Shown in pieces: positions 1 to 9,490 of a stretch of DNA of 64,000 nucleotides. This stretch comes from Ahrensia sp. (GTDB taxonomy: Bacteria > Pseudomonadota > Alphaproteobacteria > Rhizobiales > Rhizobiaceae): positions 62,001 through 126,000 of the forward strand of contig PAKZ01000031.1 of NCBI GenBank assembly GCA_002706335.1. Direction: 5' to 3'. Under the pieces are notes generated by a model that saw only the letters and a list, made by a program, of their open reading frames with translations, ran no database searches and was not told where the DNA came from. Position 1 is the first letter of the stretch, and the number at the start of each line of letters is the position of its first letter. Position numbers and translations under genes: made by a program.

Positions 1-2905
1 CCTGAACATAGGCCATGCCGCCCGGTTTGGCCGCGCCGAATTCAACAAAGGCGCCGCGCGTCAGGAGCGCGCCTTCCAGCGGCAATTGCGGCGAGAGAAG
101 AGCGCCCACCGATTTCGCTGTGGGTGGAGTGCCGGTCTTGAAGTCGATTATGTCGATGCTGTCGTCACTTTTCCGGCGGTCCATGCGGTCGGCACGGCCG
201 GTCAGGGCGACCCCTGTCAGGCCGACGAGCGTCGGGTCGGCCTCGATTTCGGCCTCGCGCTGCGCGACATTGGCCGCCCGGTCCGCTTCCCATTGGACGA
301 TCTCGGAAACGGCTGCCTCAATGCGCGGCCACCATGTAGCGCGGATGTCAGGCGGCAGGCCTTCTTCGTCGAACAGCCTGCGCGCTATCGCAAGCGTGGT
401 CTCCAGTGCATCCGGCGCGAGCGGATCGACCTCCTCCGTGACTATATGCTCGAAGATTGCGTGGAACAGGGAGCCGCGTTCAGCGGCGCCGGGATCTCGC
501 ACCAATTCCTCCACCGGCCGCAGGCGCAGCACTTTCTTCGCATAGATCGCATAAGGATCGCGAATCAGCGTCTCGACTTCAGTCACCGACAAGGACTTTG
601 GACGAGCGGCGAGCGGAGGCGTCGGTTCAGGGCGCGGCGCGGGTCTCGTGGCGGTCCCCGCCTCCATGGCGCGGGCATAATCCAGATAGCGCTTGCCCTC
701 GGCGAGAATGCGGGCGACCGATGTTTCGCCGGCAAAGGTTGTCACGCGCTGCAGCCAGCGGGAAGCGATGGCGGGTGCGCCCTCGGCCCGCTCCGAACGC
801 GACAGGACGACCCGTTTCTGACCCATCGCCATCTGGAAGTCATGCGCGGCAAGGCCGATGCGACGCTCCGGCGGCTCAAGACCCAAACCGGCCTTCATGC
901 CGCGGGTCAGGAACTGATCGTTCTGCGCCTGCGCCGGCCAGACACCCTCATTCAGACCGCCGAGGACCACAAGGTCAACAGTCTGCAGACGGGCTTCCAG
1001 CGTACCCATAATCGATATGCGCGGATGACCGCCCGCAGCAGGTTTCACCGCCGCATCGGCCATGAGGGCGCGCAGGGCTTGCGGCCAATCGGCGGGTTTC
1101 AGAAACAGAGGCACTTCGCCGGCGACGAGACCGGCAAGGAAATTGCGGAACAACACGCCCGGTTCACCGTCATAAAGCGCATCGTGAAAACCGTTTCCGT
1201 CCTTCGCCAACGATTCCAGCGTCTGCACCGTGGCCAAGACAAGGGTTTCGAGCGGAACTTCGTCGGCGCGCGCGGCCAGTTCACCGAGCGGCTGCAACGC
1301 CGCCGCGAACCTGTCGGCAAAAGCGGCGAGCCGGTCGAAATCATCATCCCCAAGCGGCCGCAAGGCGGGAGCGATGAACAGCTTTTCTTCTTCCGCGCGT
1401 TTCTTTTCGGCCTGACGCTGCCGAACCAGGGCCGCCAAAGACAGCGGACCAATACGACCCGTACCGCCGCGCAGGATAGCCATCTCGAACAGTGAAACGA
1501 TCTCTGCATGGTCCTCCAACGCGGCAGAGAGCGAGACCAGCGGATGTTTCGCCAGCGCCAGCAAGGTTGCGGGATCGCCGGGGCTGAAAACGACCTCCAT
1601 CGCCAGTTCGACCAGCCGACCCTGTCCCGTCGAGGAAAGCGGGATGCCTCCGGTGTCGTCGGCGGCAATCCCGTAGCGCTCCAGCTCGGCGGCGACGCGC
1701 CGGGCAAGCTCGCGATCCGGGGTGACCAGTGCGGCCATTGCGTCCGGTTCGCCGATCGCCTCGCGCAGGGCGGCGGCAATGGCGGCTGCTTCGAGATGCT
1801 CGTTCGGCGCGACGAGAAGCGCGACATTGTCGAAGGCCGATTCCGCAACGCCGGAGCGGGTTTCGGTCCAGCGGTCGGTGACAGTCGACGGACGCAGGCT
1901 TTCCGCAACCCATTTGCGACGGGCCGCCAACGGTTCCGGCTCCGCGTCACCCAACGGCTGGACCGCGTCGGGCGTGACGCCGATCCGGCCAGCCAGCTTT
2001 GTCAGTCCATATTGCGGATGACCTATGACGGAGGCGACATCGTCGTCGGAAAGGAGCTTTTCCCGCGACGCCTCGTCCAACGTGGTGTCGAAACCGGGCA
2101 GAACGACCGCGCCCATCGGCAGGCGGGCGATCGCGGCAATCAACTCCGCAGTCGCCGGGATCGTACCGGTGGAACCCGCGACGATGATCGGCCCCTTGGG
2201 CGGATTGCGTTCGAGCCGGGCGGCTTCCGCCAGCAGCCGGCGGTTACGGTGCTCGCCGGGATCGACGACACCGCGCTCGGCGAGGATCGCCGGCCATTCC
2301 TTGCGCATGATCTCGAGGAAGGCGAGCGTCACCTTCCACCATTCCGACAATTCGGCTGTGTCGAAGTCCGCGATGCCCGAGACCGGCACCTGCCCGGTCG
2401 AGAACTGATCCATGAGGCCGGCGAGATCGCGCGCCAGCCAGAAGGCATCCGCCGTCGAAACCGGCGTCTGGATGGTTTCGTCGCCATAGAGCTTTCCGAT
2501 GTCGATCTTGAGATGCTTCGTCCAGGACCGGATCAGCGTACCGAGCAGAAGAAGGCGTTCGGTCGCGTCGATTGCCGGCGGGATGTCGATTGCCGACGCA
2601 TCGCCACCGTCGAAGAAGTGTGCGTCCTCGTCGAACTCGCCAAGGGGGCGGATGCGCGGCAGCAGGATCGTCTCGCCGCCCAGGATATCAAGGAAGGTCG
2701 AGCGAAATTCGCGGGCGGCGCGGCGCGTCGGCACATAGATCGAGACCGTGGACAACTGCAGCGGATCGCCTTCGTAACGGAAGCCGGGGACGAGCGAACC
2801 GTCGCACAGCGCACGCGCCACGGCCGGCAGGAACGGGATGCCGGGCGGTACGGTGAAGACACGCGGCTGGACGTATCCGGTCAAATCTCGCCTCTCGGTT
2901 GTCAC
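1..2905 (-). CDS. addB: Double-strand break repair protein AddB (3' end off window)
   Basis: AddB is the inactive-helicase and nuclease subunit of the AddAB recombination complex, which resects double-strand breaks in the cytoplasm. About 968 residues are present and the end is cut off by the left edge; the family is usually a little over 1000 residues. The C-terminal part carries a RecB-type nuclease domain: SLSVTEVETLIRDPY opens it near residue 770 and IDIIDFKTG (Asp918, Asp921, Lys923) is the catalytic core. I chose GTG at 2905 (reads VTTERRDLTGYVQPRVF) because it is the first start before the conserved N-terminus; TTG at 2884 is an alternative. It is the last gene seen of a minus-strand run behind the murU-like gene, with a 70-bp gap; addA would be expected next, outside the window. 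Confidence 0.9.
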   Translation of the reverse strand, partial: MTTERRDLTGYVQPRVFTVPPGIPFLPAVARALCDGSLVPGFRYEGDPLQLSTVSIYVPTRRAAREFRSTFLDILGGETILLPRIRPLGEFDEDAHFFDGGDASAIDIPPAIDATERLLLLGTLIRSWTKHLKIDIGKLYGDETIQTPVSTADAFWLARDLAGLMDQFSTGQVPVSGIADFDTAELSEWWKVTLAFLEIMRKEWPAILAERGVVDPGEHRNRRLLAEAARLERNPPKGPIIVAGSTGTIPATAELIAAIARLPMGAVVLPGFDTTLDEASREKLLSDDDVASVIGHPQYGLTKLAGRIGVTPDAVQPLGDAEPEPLAARRKWVAESLRPSTVTDRWTETRSGVAESAFDNVALLVAPNEHLEAAAIAAALREAIGEPDAMAALVTPDRELARRVAAELERYGIAADDTGGIPLSSTGQGRLVELAMEVVFSPGDPATLLALAKHPLVSLSAALEDHAEIVSLFEMAILRGGTGRIGPLSLAALVRQRQAEKKRAEEEKLFIAPALRPLGDDDFDRLAAFADRFAAALQPLGELAARADEVPLETLVLATVQTLESLAKDGNGFHDALYDGEPGVLFRNFLAGLVAGEVPLFLKPADWPQALRALMADAAVKPAAGGHPRISIMGTLEARLQTVDLVVLGGLNEGVWPAQAQNDQFLTRGMKAGLGLEPPERRIGLAAHDFQMAMGQKRVVLSRSERAEGAPAIASRWLQRVTTFAGETSVARILAEGKRYLDYARAMEAGTATRPAPRPEPTPPLAARPKSLSVTEVETLIRDPYAIYAKKVLRLRPVEELVRDPGAAERGSLFHAIFEHIVTEEVDPLAPDALETTLAIARRLFDEEGLPPDIRATWWPRIEAAVSEIVQWEADRAANVAQREAEIEADPTLVGLTGVALTGRADRMDRRKSDDSIDIIDFKTGTPPTAKSVGALLSPQLPLEGALLTRGAFVEFGAAKPGGMAYVQ

Positions 2906-2975
2906 GCTGATTCTCGAACGCCAGTTTCCTTCGCCACGACAGGGCGGGTCAATCCGCGTCTTCTGCAGCGTCTTT

Positions 2976-3713
2976 TCAAGCGTGCCTTGCTGCGAATTCG
3001 GCCAGCTTCGCTTCGGCGGCGGGAAGCGCGTCCGGCGTGCCGACCGTGAACCAGTGGCCGTCTGCCATGATATGGCCAAAGAGGCGGCCTTCGGCGATGG
3101 CCCGGTCGTAATAGAGGTTGAGCGAATGCGGTTCGGCCGCTGCGCCCGCGAAGATCGCCGGATTGCAGATCGTCGCGCCGGCATAGAGCATGCCGGACGT
3201 GTCGGTCTTGACGGCGAGGCGGGTGAGACGGCCCGATCCATCGACGAGAAAATCGCCGCCGCCCGTGTGTCCAGTCGTATCGTTAAGCCGGCAAAGCATC
3301 AGCAGGATATCCATGCGTTCCGGGTCGAAGGCTTCGATCATGGCGGACAAATTGGGGCGGCCCCATTCGACCCAGAACGTATCGGCGTTGAGCAACAGAA
3401 AGGGCTTGTTTCCGAGGAGCGGCAGCGCCTTGACCACGCCGCCGCCAGTTTCGAGGATGCGGTCCGTCTCGTCGCTAATATGGATTTCGGGCGAGGCGCG
3501 TTTGGCGCAATGGGCCACGATCCGCTCAGCGAGATAGTGGACGTTGACGACGGCCTCCTCGATGCCGGCGGCTTCAGCCAGATCGAGGCTGCGATCCAGC
3601 ATCGTCCGGCCGGCGACCGGGACGAGCGGCTTGGGCACCGTATTCGTGATCGGACGCAAGCGGGTGCCGAAGCCGGCGGCCAGGATCATCGCCTTCTTCA
3701 CCGAAGCGACCAT
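2976..3713 (-). CDS. murU: Nucleotidyltransferase, N-acetylmuramate-1-phosphate uridylyltransferase (MurU-like)
   Basis: A 245-residue NTP transferase of the sugar-1-phosphate nucleotidyltransferase fold. The signature GFGTRLRPITNTVPKPLVPV (about residues 13–32) binds the nucleotide, and LLLNADTF is the metal-binding Asp region. In the MurU/AmgK recycling route the enzyme converts N-acetylmuramate 1-phosphate to UDP-MurNAc, bypassing de novo MurA/MurB synthesis. It lies 6 bp downstream of the tsaE–amgK fusion, whose C-terminal half is the matching kinase, so the pair makes a coherent cell-wall recycling unit. The family assignment rests on the signature and on context; a mannose- or glucose-1-phosphate specificity cannot be excluded from sequence alone. 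Confidence 0.87.
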   Translation of the reverse strand: MVASVKKAMILAAGFGTRLRPITNTVPKPLVPVAGRTMLDRSLDLAEAAGIEEAVVNVHYLAERIVAHCAKRASPEIHISDETDRILETGGGVVKALPLLGNKPFLLLNADTFWVEWGRPNLSAMIEAFDPERMDILLMLCRLNDTTGHTGGGDFLVDGSGRLTRLAVKTDTSGMLYAGATICNPAIFAGAAAEPHSLNLYYDRAIAEGRLFGHIMADGHWFTVGTPDALPAAEAKLAEFAARHA

Positions 3714-3719
3714 TGTCTG

Positions 3720-5225
3720 TTACCCGATCTTCGCATCGAGAATCCCATGTCCGGCATACCAGTCGGCGAGCGCCGCGAGAGCGGGATGGGTCAGGCTTTC
3801 GCGCAAATAGGCCTGAAGCCGCGGGATATGGGCGAGATAGGCCGGCTTGCCGTCGCGCTGGTCGAGGCGGACGAAGATGCCGAGGATCTTGGTGGCGCGC
3901 TGGGCGGCAAGGATCGCGAAAGCGCGACGGAAGGCCTCTTCGTCAAAGCCTCTCTGTGCTCTTCGAACGGCGCAATAGCGGTCGAGCAGGGCATCTTGCA
4001 AAGCCGGCGAAATATCGACCCGGGCGTCCTGTACGATGGATGCCACATCATAGCCCGTGGAGCCGATCATCGCATCCTGGAAATCGATCAGGCCGACGCG
4101 CGATACGCCTTCGGCATGCTCATCCCAGATGATGTTGGGCGAATGGAAATCGCGCAGAAGCAAGGTTTTCTCGCCAGCATCGACGATTGCAAACAAGTCT
4201 GTCCACAGGGCGCGGAACTGCTCGATCCCCGCGTCGGGCAGTTTTGCCCCAGTGGCGCGCGGCACGAACCAGTCCGTCAGGAGTTCGGCCTCGATCAAAA
4301 AGGCATCGAGATCGAATTTTGGCACGCGGTGCGTCCGGCCATTGATGTCCATCACCTCCGGCCAGTCGATGGCGTGTATCGCGGCGAGACATTCGACCGA
4401 CGCCTCATAGCGCTCGGGGATAGGGCGGCGATGGGCATCAAGCACGCCATCGGACCCCAGATGTTCGAGCAGGATGAAACCCTGCTGGAGATCGAAGGCA
4501 TGGATTTCCGGCGCGCGGAAGCCGCGCTGCCCCAGCGTGCGGCCAATGGCGACGAAAGGCAGGATGTCTTCCGCGAGATGGGCGATCTGCGAATAGGGTT
4601 TCCCGTCGCGAACAGGCGGTCCGTCCGACTGTTTCGGTGCATTCATCAGGATCGCGACGTCACCGTCACGCTCAACCGTCTCATAGGCCCGCGTGGAGGC
4701 ATCGCCGAGAAGAAAGCGCCGAAAGCCATCGCCCCAGCCATTGTCGCCAAGAAAGGCACGCATGGCGAGGCTGCGCTCGAGGCGCGTCATGAAGCCGTCT
4801 GGCGCGGTGACGGCTAGGCGGCGGCTGTCACCGTCATCGGGATTTTCAGTGAGCGTGAGAGAGATACTATTTGCCGGCAAATGGCCTTCGGCGCGTCCGG
4901 GCCATTCGACGAAGGCAACGCCCTCGGTGAGCGCCTCGATCAGACCGAGTTCATCGAGTTCGTCCGGATCTGCAATGCGGTAGAGATCGAAATGGCTGAC
5001 GGGCAGACGCAGATCGTAGGTCTGAACCAGATTGAAAGTCGGGCTCGGAACTTCGATGCGATTGTCCCTGTCGCCCAGAAGCGCGCGGATCGCGGCGCGG
5101 GCGAAGGTGGTCTTGCCGGCGCCAAGATCGCCGTGAAGCAGGACGCAATCGCCGGGCTTCAGGGCGAGGGCGAAATCGGCGGCGAAACGGGTAAGGCTCT
5201 GTTCGTCGGGAAAGGTGAGGTTCAA
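3720..5225 (-). CDS. tsaE: Fusion protein: TsaE (tRNA t6A ATPase) + AmgK-type sugar kinase
   Basis: 501 residues with two domains. Residues 1–145 are TsaE (YjeE), the ATPase needed for tRNA threonylcarbamoyladenosine synthesis, with Walker A GDLGAGKTT at 32–40 and the family motifs VPSPTFNLVQTY and HFDLYRI. Residues from about 155 onward are an aminoglycoside-phosphotransferase-fold kinase of the AmgK type (N-acetylmuramate/GlcNAc anomeric kinase), with the catalytic loop RDFHSPN at 358–364 and the metal-binding DFQD at 381–384. The fusion is common in Rhizobiales. The gene lies between divL and the murU-like gene, so one protein serves tRNA modification and peptidoglycan recycling. There is no frameshift or internal stop, so I read it as a genuine fusion and not two genes. 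Confidence 0.92.
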   Translation of the reverse strand: MNLTFPDEQSLTRFAADFALALKPGDCVLLHGDLGAGKTTFARAAIRALLGDRDNRIEVPSPTFNLVQTYDLRLPVSHFDLYRIADPDELDELGLIEALTEGVAFVEWPGRAEGHLPANSISLTLTENPDDGDSRRLAVTAPDGFMTRLERSLAMRAFLGDNGWGDGFRRFLLGDASTRAYETVERDGDVAILMNAPKQSDGPPVRDGKPYSQIAHLAEDILPFVAIGRTLGQRGFRAPEIHAFDLQQGFILLEHLGSDGVLDAHRRPIPERYEASVECLAAIHAIDWPEVMDINGRTHRVPKFDLDAFLIEAELLTDWFVPRATGAKLPDAGIEQFRALWTDLFAIVDAGEKTLLLRDFHSPNIIWDEHAEGVSRVGLIDFQDAMIGSTGYDVASIVQDARVDISPALQDALLDRYCAVRRAQRGFDEEAFRRAFAILAAQRATKILGIFVRLDQRDGKPAYLAHIPRLQAYLRESLTHPALAALADWYAGHGILDAKIG

Positions 5226-5258
5226 GGGAGATCTCGCGGCCGCGTGGCGTACACTTGC

Positions 5259-7763
5259 CTATTCGGCGGCGACCCGCGCACCGGGCGGCACACGCGGGAA
5301 GAACAAGGTCACCTCGGTGCCGCGCTCCGGCGACGAGTCGATCTTCACCTCGCCCTCATGCAGCGTGACGAAGCTCTTGACCAGCGACAGGCCGAGGCCG
5401 GCGCCGCGTTTACGGCCGGGCTTTCCACCTGTTTCGAACGGATCGAATATCTCTTTTAGCGCTTCCGGCGGTATGCCGGGGCCGCGATCGCGGATGCGGA
5501 AGGAGACGCCATCTTCCTTTTCCTCGCAAGTGAAGGTGACGACCGTATTCTCCGGTGCGAAGTCCGCCGCGTTGGCAAGAACGTTTATCATGACCTGACG
5601 CAGTCGCTCGGCATCCGCATAAATCGAGCCAACATCCGGGGTGACACGCACGACGAGATCGAGATTGTGCTCGGTAAAACGCGACGACAGGCCGGAAGCG
5701 ACCTCGCGCATCATCGGTTCGATGCCGACCTCCTGGAAATCGAGCTCCATGATACCGGCGTCTATCGTGGCCAGATCGAGGATGTCATCGACAATCAGTT
5801 TCAGTGCATCGGAGGATGAAGCGATATAGCCCAGATAGTCTGACTGCTTCTGGTTGAGCGGTCCGGTCGCCTTGTCCTGCAGCAGCGCCGTGAAGCCCGA
5901 GATATTGGTCAGCGGGGTGCGAAGTTCATAGGAGACGTGCCGGATGAAGCGTGTGCGCAGCAGGGCTGTCGACTCGAGCGCCTCGTTGCGCTCGCGAAGC
6001 GCCCGTTCGACCTCCTCGGTCGCGGTGACATCGACGAAGGTGATCATGGTCTGGCCGTTCGGCAACGGCACGGCCATCCAGGAGAGAATCGTGTCGCCTA
6101 CCATGCAACGGCCGGTTTCGTCCGACCGGTCGTCTTCGAAACCGGTTACGACGCCCGCGAAGTGACTCCAGGGTTCGTCGGCGCCGAGGCGGAACCGGCA
6201 GGCCCTGGCGATTTCGCCGATATGGACCGCTTCCTTCTCAAGAAGTTCCTCGATGTCCCAGAACCGGGCGAAAGCCGGATTGGAGAGCCTGAGCTTGCCG
6301 TCCTGGCCAAAAACGGCGACGCCTTCGGCGAGATGGTCGAGCGTTTCGCCCTGCACGCGCACGAGCGTCGTATACCGGCTTTCGAGGTCGATCTGCTCTG
6401 TGAGGTTTTCGAACACCCAGGTCAGGCCGCCCTTCGGGTGCGGATTGGCAACGACGCGGATCGTGCGGCCATCGGGCAGGTACCAGACATCTTCCTGCGG
6501 CTCCACGGCGCGGTATGCGGCAAGGATCTCGTCCTTCCAGCGCCGCCATTCCGGCTTTTCCTCCAGCCGTCCATCGGCGCGCAGGCGGTCGAGGAACATT
6601 GCATTGTCGGGCTTGGAATCGAGGAAGGACTGATCGAGATCCCAGAGCTTCTGGAACGCCTGGTTATAAAAGCGCAGCCTCGCGTTTTCGTCGAACATGG
6701 CGATAGCCGTGGTCAACTTGTCGAGGGTTTCCTCGTGGCTGCGTATCGTCTTGTTCAATTCGCTGCGCATGGCGTCGTAGTCGGTCTTGTCGATCGCCAT
6801 GCCGGCCGAGCCGAACGGGCCGACGGCATCGGCCACGTCGAAGACGACCCGGTCGCTCTTTACGACGGTGGAAGCGGACGACCTGTAACGGCCATCCGCC
6901 TCGCGCCCCGCCGTCATCTTCTCGAGCGTCTGCTTGCCGAACAGTTCCGTGCCGTCGGTGACGGTCGCAGCCGAATTGGGATGGCCGGTCGCTTCGGCGT
7001 ATGCGCGGTTGACCCAGGCGAGCGCGCCTTCCGCATTGCGCAACCAGAACGGTGCGTCGAGCGAATCGAGCAGCGCCTGCAATGTTTCCAGCGTGTCGAC
7101 GACGCGGCCATGTTCGAGGGCGAGGCGCGCGTGTTCGGCGCGCTCGCCGGTCAGGCTCTCGAAGCGAACGACGGCGCTCGACCCGTTGGTGCGGCCGGTG
7201 ACTTCCAGCGGCACACCGCGTCGCGTCTCGACTGTATCGCTGAAGGCCTTCGCCTCATCGCGCAGTTCGGCGACGAGATGATCGATACGCGCGGCCGAGC
7301 GCGGTTCCAGCCAGCGTCCAAAGGCGAGGAAGGCGCTACGCTCTTCCGGCGCCCCGGAACGCGGATCGAGCGTCCCGATGATGACCGGCTTCTGATCGCG
7401 GTCCTCCCAGATGACGGCGCGCTGTCCTTCGGTCGTCGCCAGCGCCTCCAGCTTGGCGACCTGGGTGTTGAGCGCCGAGACCTTCGCCCGCAAAACGGCG
7501 TTCTGGCGAGCGGTACGTCCGCGTTCGCGGATCAGCCACAGGGCCGATGCGAGCGCAGCGCTCATCGCGCCGGTAAAAAGCGCGAACTGCACGACTTCCG
7601 GTGCGCTCAGATGCGTTGAAAAGAACTGGTCGATCGCCTGGGTAAAATCCTGCGCGCGCGCCGGGACCGGCGCGAGGCAGAAGGCGGTCGAAGCCCACAG
7701 AAGCGCAGTTCGGCCGGAGCGAAACTTTCCGCCCGGTCTTCTTGCGCTCTCCGATTTCGGCAT
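5259..7763 (-). CDS. divL: DivL-type PAS sensor pseudokinase (Tyr in place of the phospho-His)
   Basis: 834 residues from ATG 7763, which has a GAGGGG Shine-Dalgarno 7 nt upstream; a GTG at 7787 would add 8 residues. The order is an N-terminal signal/anchor with a membrane segment near residues 58–78, a coiled coil, about three PAS domains between residues 230 and 590, then DHp and HATPase modules. The H-box reads HVSYELRTPL, so Tyr (codon 5928–5930, about residue 612) replaces the usual His; the N-box, DRGPGIP and GAGLGLSLVK ATP-lid motifs are kept. This is the hallmark of DivL, which in Caulobacter acts with DivK and CckA to control CtrA activity. The position upstream of tsaE is conserved in alphaproteobacteria. 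Its 3' end is 33 bp from the fusion gene, suggesting cotranscription. Confidence 0.88.
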   Translation of the reverse strand: MPKSESARRPGGKFRSGRTALLWASTAFCLAPVPARAQDFTQAIDQFFSTHLSAPEVVQFALFTGAMSAALASALWLIRERGRTARQNAVLRAKVSALNTQVAKLEALATTEGQRAVIWEDRDQKPVIIGTLDPRSGAPEERSAFLAFGRWLEPRSAARIDHLVAELRDEAKAFSDTVETRRGVPLEVTGRTNGSSAVVRFESLTGERAEHARLALEHGRVVDTLETLQALLDSLDAPFWLRNAEGALAWVNRAYAEATGHPNSAATVTDGTELFGKQTLEKMTAGREADGRYRSSASTVVKSDRVVFDVADAVGPFGSAGMAIDKTDYDAMRSELNKTIRSHEETLDKLTTAIAMFDENARLRFYNQAFQKLWDLDQSFLDSKPDNAMFLDRLRADGRLEEKPEWRRWKDEILAAYRAVEPQEDVWYLPDGRTIRVVANPHPKGGLTWVFENLTEQIDLESRYTTLVRVQGETLDHLAEGVAVFGQDGKLRLSNPAFARFWDIEELLEKEAVHIGEIARACRFRLGADEPWSHFAGVVTGFEDDRSDETGRCMVGDTILSWMAVPLPNGQTMITFVDVTATEEVERALRERNEALESTALLRTRFIRHVSYELRTPLTNISGFTALLQDKATGPLNQKQSDYLGYIASSSDALKLIVDDILDLATIDAGIMELDFQEVGIEPMMREVASGLSSRFTEHNLDLVVRVTPDVGSIYADAERLRQVMINVLANAADFAPENTVVTFTCEEKEDGVSFRIRDRGPGIPPEALKEIFDPFETGGKPGRKRGAGLGLSLVKSFVTLHEGEVKIDSSPERGTEVTLFFPRVPPGARVAAE

Positions 7764-7911
7764 TCGTCGTCCCCTCGCCGCAGGCACGCCGGACAGCCCC
7801 GTTCATCGGGTGTCCGCGCGGACACTTCGCGATTGATCTGCCCCGCCGCACGCATTCGCGAATCACCCCAAAATACCCGCAGTCGGAATCCCCGTGAAGC
7901 ATCAAGCGCGC

Positions 7912-7947
7912 AAAAAAACGCCGGAGAACGTACCTCGTTCTCCGGCG
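7912..7947 (-). terminator. Rho-independent terminator of ahcY
   Basis: Perfect 12-bp stem (CGCCGGAGAACG pairing with CGTTCTCCGGCG) with a 5-nt loop at 7919–7947, followed on the minus strand by a run of seven T (7912–7918). It is 30 bp beyond the ahcY stop codon, so it separates ahcY from divL. Confidence 0.9.
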
Positions 7948-7977
7948 TCCATATTTAGTGTGTCGGTATCGAGCCGA

Positions 7978-9378
7978 TCAGTACCGGTAGTGTTCCGGCT
8001 TGAAAGGACCCTTAGGCGTCACGCCGATATAGGAGGCCTGTTCCTCCGAAAGGTCGGTCAGGCGGGCGCCGAGCTTGTCGAGATGCAGACGGGCGACCTT
8101 CTCGTCGAGATGTTTCGGCAGGACATAGACCTCATGGCCATATTCGCCGCCCTTGGAATAAAGCTCGATCTGGGCCAGCACCTGGTTGGTGAAGGAGGCG
8201 CTCATGACGAAGCTCGGATGGCCGGTCGCGTTGCCGAGATTGAGCAGGCGGCCTTCCGACAGGAGGATCATGCGGTTGCCCTTCGGGAACTCGATCATGT
8301 CAACCTGCGGCTTGATGTTGGTCCATTTCAGGTTCTTCAGCGAAGCGACCTGAATCTCGTTGTCGAAGTGACCGATATTGCCGACGATGGCCATATCCTT
8401 CATCTCGCGCATGTGCTCGATGCGGATCACGTCCTTGTTGCCGGTGGTGGTGACGAAGATATCGGCCGAAGAGACGACGTCCTCGAGCTGTACGACCTCA
8501 TAGCCGTCCATGGCGGCCTGCAGGGCGCAGATCGGGTCGATCTCAGTGACCTTGACACGTGCGCCGGCGCCGCGCAGCGACTGGGCCGAGCCCTTGCCGA
8601 CATCACCATAGCCGCAAACGACGGCGACCTTGCCGGCCATCATCACGTCGGTAGCGCGGCGGATGCCATCCACCAGCGATTCCTTGCAGCCGTATTTATT
8701 GTCGAATTTCGACTTGGTGACCGAGTCGTTGACGTTGATCGCCGGGAAGGGCAGCAGCCCCTTCTTCTGCAGCTGGTAGAGCCGGTTGACGCCGGTCGTG
8801 GTTTCCTCGGTCACGCCCTTGATGGCGTGGCGCTGCTTGACGAACCAGCCGGGGGAAGCGGCCATGCGCTTCTTGATCTGGGCGAAGAGATACTCCTCTT
8901 CCTCCGAACCCGGCTTGGAGAGGATGTCCTCGCCTTCCTCGGCGCGGGCGCCGAGCAGGATGTACATGGTGGCGTCGCCGCCATCGTCGAGGATCATGTT
9001 GGACAGGCCGCCATCGGTCCACTGGAAGATCTGGTCCGTGTAGGTCCAGTAGTCCTCCAGCGACTCGCCCTTGACGGCGAAGACCGGCGTGCCGGTGGCC
9101 GCGATGGCCGCCGCGGCGTGATCCTGGGTGGAAAAGATGTTGCAGGACGCCCAGCGGACATCGGCGCCAAGCGCCTTCAGGGTTTCGATCAGCACCGCGG
9201 TCTGGATCGTCATGTGAAGCGATCCGGAAATCCGCGCGCCCTTGAGGGGCTGTGTCTCGCCGAATTCCTCGCGGCAGGCCATCAGACCCGGCATTTCGGT
9301 TTCGGCTATATCAATTTCCTTGCGGCCGTAATCGGCCAACGCGATATCGGCAATCGCGTAATCCTGCGAATTGGGCAT
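7978..9378 (-). CDS. ahcY: S-adenosylhomocysteinase (SAH hydrolase)
   Basis: 466 residues, full family length. It hydrolyses S-adenosylhomocysteine to adenosine and homocysteine in the methyl cycle, in the cytoplasm, using bound NAD. Seen directly: the Rossmann NAD motif GYGDVGKG (256–263), the [10 protein letters not shown] substrate segment (126–135), [15 protein letters not shown] (78–92), and the family C-terminus ending in KPEHYRY. It is a single-gene unit: its own terminator lies downstream, and ptsH upstream ends 113 bp before its start. A 20-bp AT-rich palindrome in that gap is a likely operator. Confidence 0.97.
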   Translation of the reverse strand: MPNSQDYAIADIALADYGRKEIDIAETEMPGLMACREEFGETQPLKGARISGSLHMTIQTAVLIETLKALGADVRWASCNIFSTQDHAAAAIAATGTPVFAVKGESLEDYWTYTDQIFQWTDGGLSNMILDDGGDATMYILLGARAEEGEDILSKPGSEEEEYLFAQIKKRMAASPGWFVKQRHAIKGVTEETTTGVNRLYQLQKKGLLPFPAINVNDSVTKSKFDNKYGCKESLVDGIRRATDVMMAGKVAVVCGYGDVGKGSAQSLRGAGARVKVTEIDPICALQAAMDGYEVVQLEDVVSSADIFVTTTGNKDVIRIEHMREMKDMAIVGNIGHFDNEIQVASLKNLKWTNIKPQVDMIEFPKGNRMILLSEGRLLNLGNATGHPSFVMSASFTNQVLAQIELYSKGGEYGHEVYVLPKHLDEKVARLHLDKLGARLTDLSEEQASYIGVTPKGPFKPEHYRY

Positions 9379-9439
9379 GGGTGAACTCCGTTCGAACTGG
9401 CGCGCTGACTAGCAGAGACGGGCAACACTGACAATCTAT

Positions 9440-9459
9440 ATATAAAGAAATCCTTATAT
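9440..9459 (-). promoter_or_regulatory. Candidate operator upstream of ahcY (SAM-cycle regulator type)
   Basis: The 20-mer ATATAAAGAAATCCTTATAT is a near-palindrome (16 of 20 positions match its reverse complement), 61 bp upstream of the ahcY start and well below local GC content. ArsR-family regulators of the SAM/SAH cycle bind AT-rich palindromes of this general shape in proteobacteria; that identity is inference. Confidence 0.5.
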
Positions 9460-9460
9460 C

Positions 9461-9477
9461 CTGATCCCAGAGATCAG
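9461..9477. terminator. Small hairpin between ptsH and ahcY
   Basis: CTGATC–CCAGA–GATCAG, a 6-bp stem with a 5-nt loop just beyond the ptsH stop. No T-run follows on the minus strand, so termination of the PTS operon here is only a possibility. Confidence 0.35.
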
Positions 9478-9490
9478 AATGGGCGCCATG

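Noticed and set aside
2838-4817. Long plus-strand frame of 659 codons
   Set aside because: Antisense to murU and the tsaE–amgK fusion, whose motifs are unambiguous; the composition is typical of a GC-rich shadow frame.
5937-7619. Plus-strand frame of 560 codons
   Set aside because: Antisense to divL with no recognisable motif.
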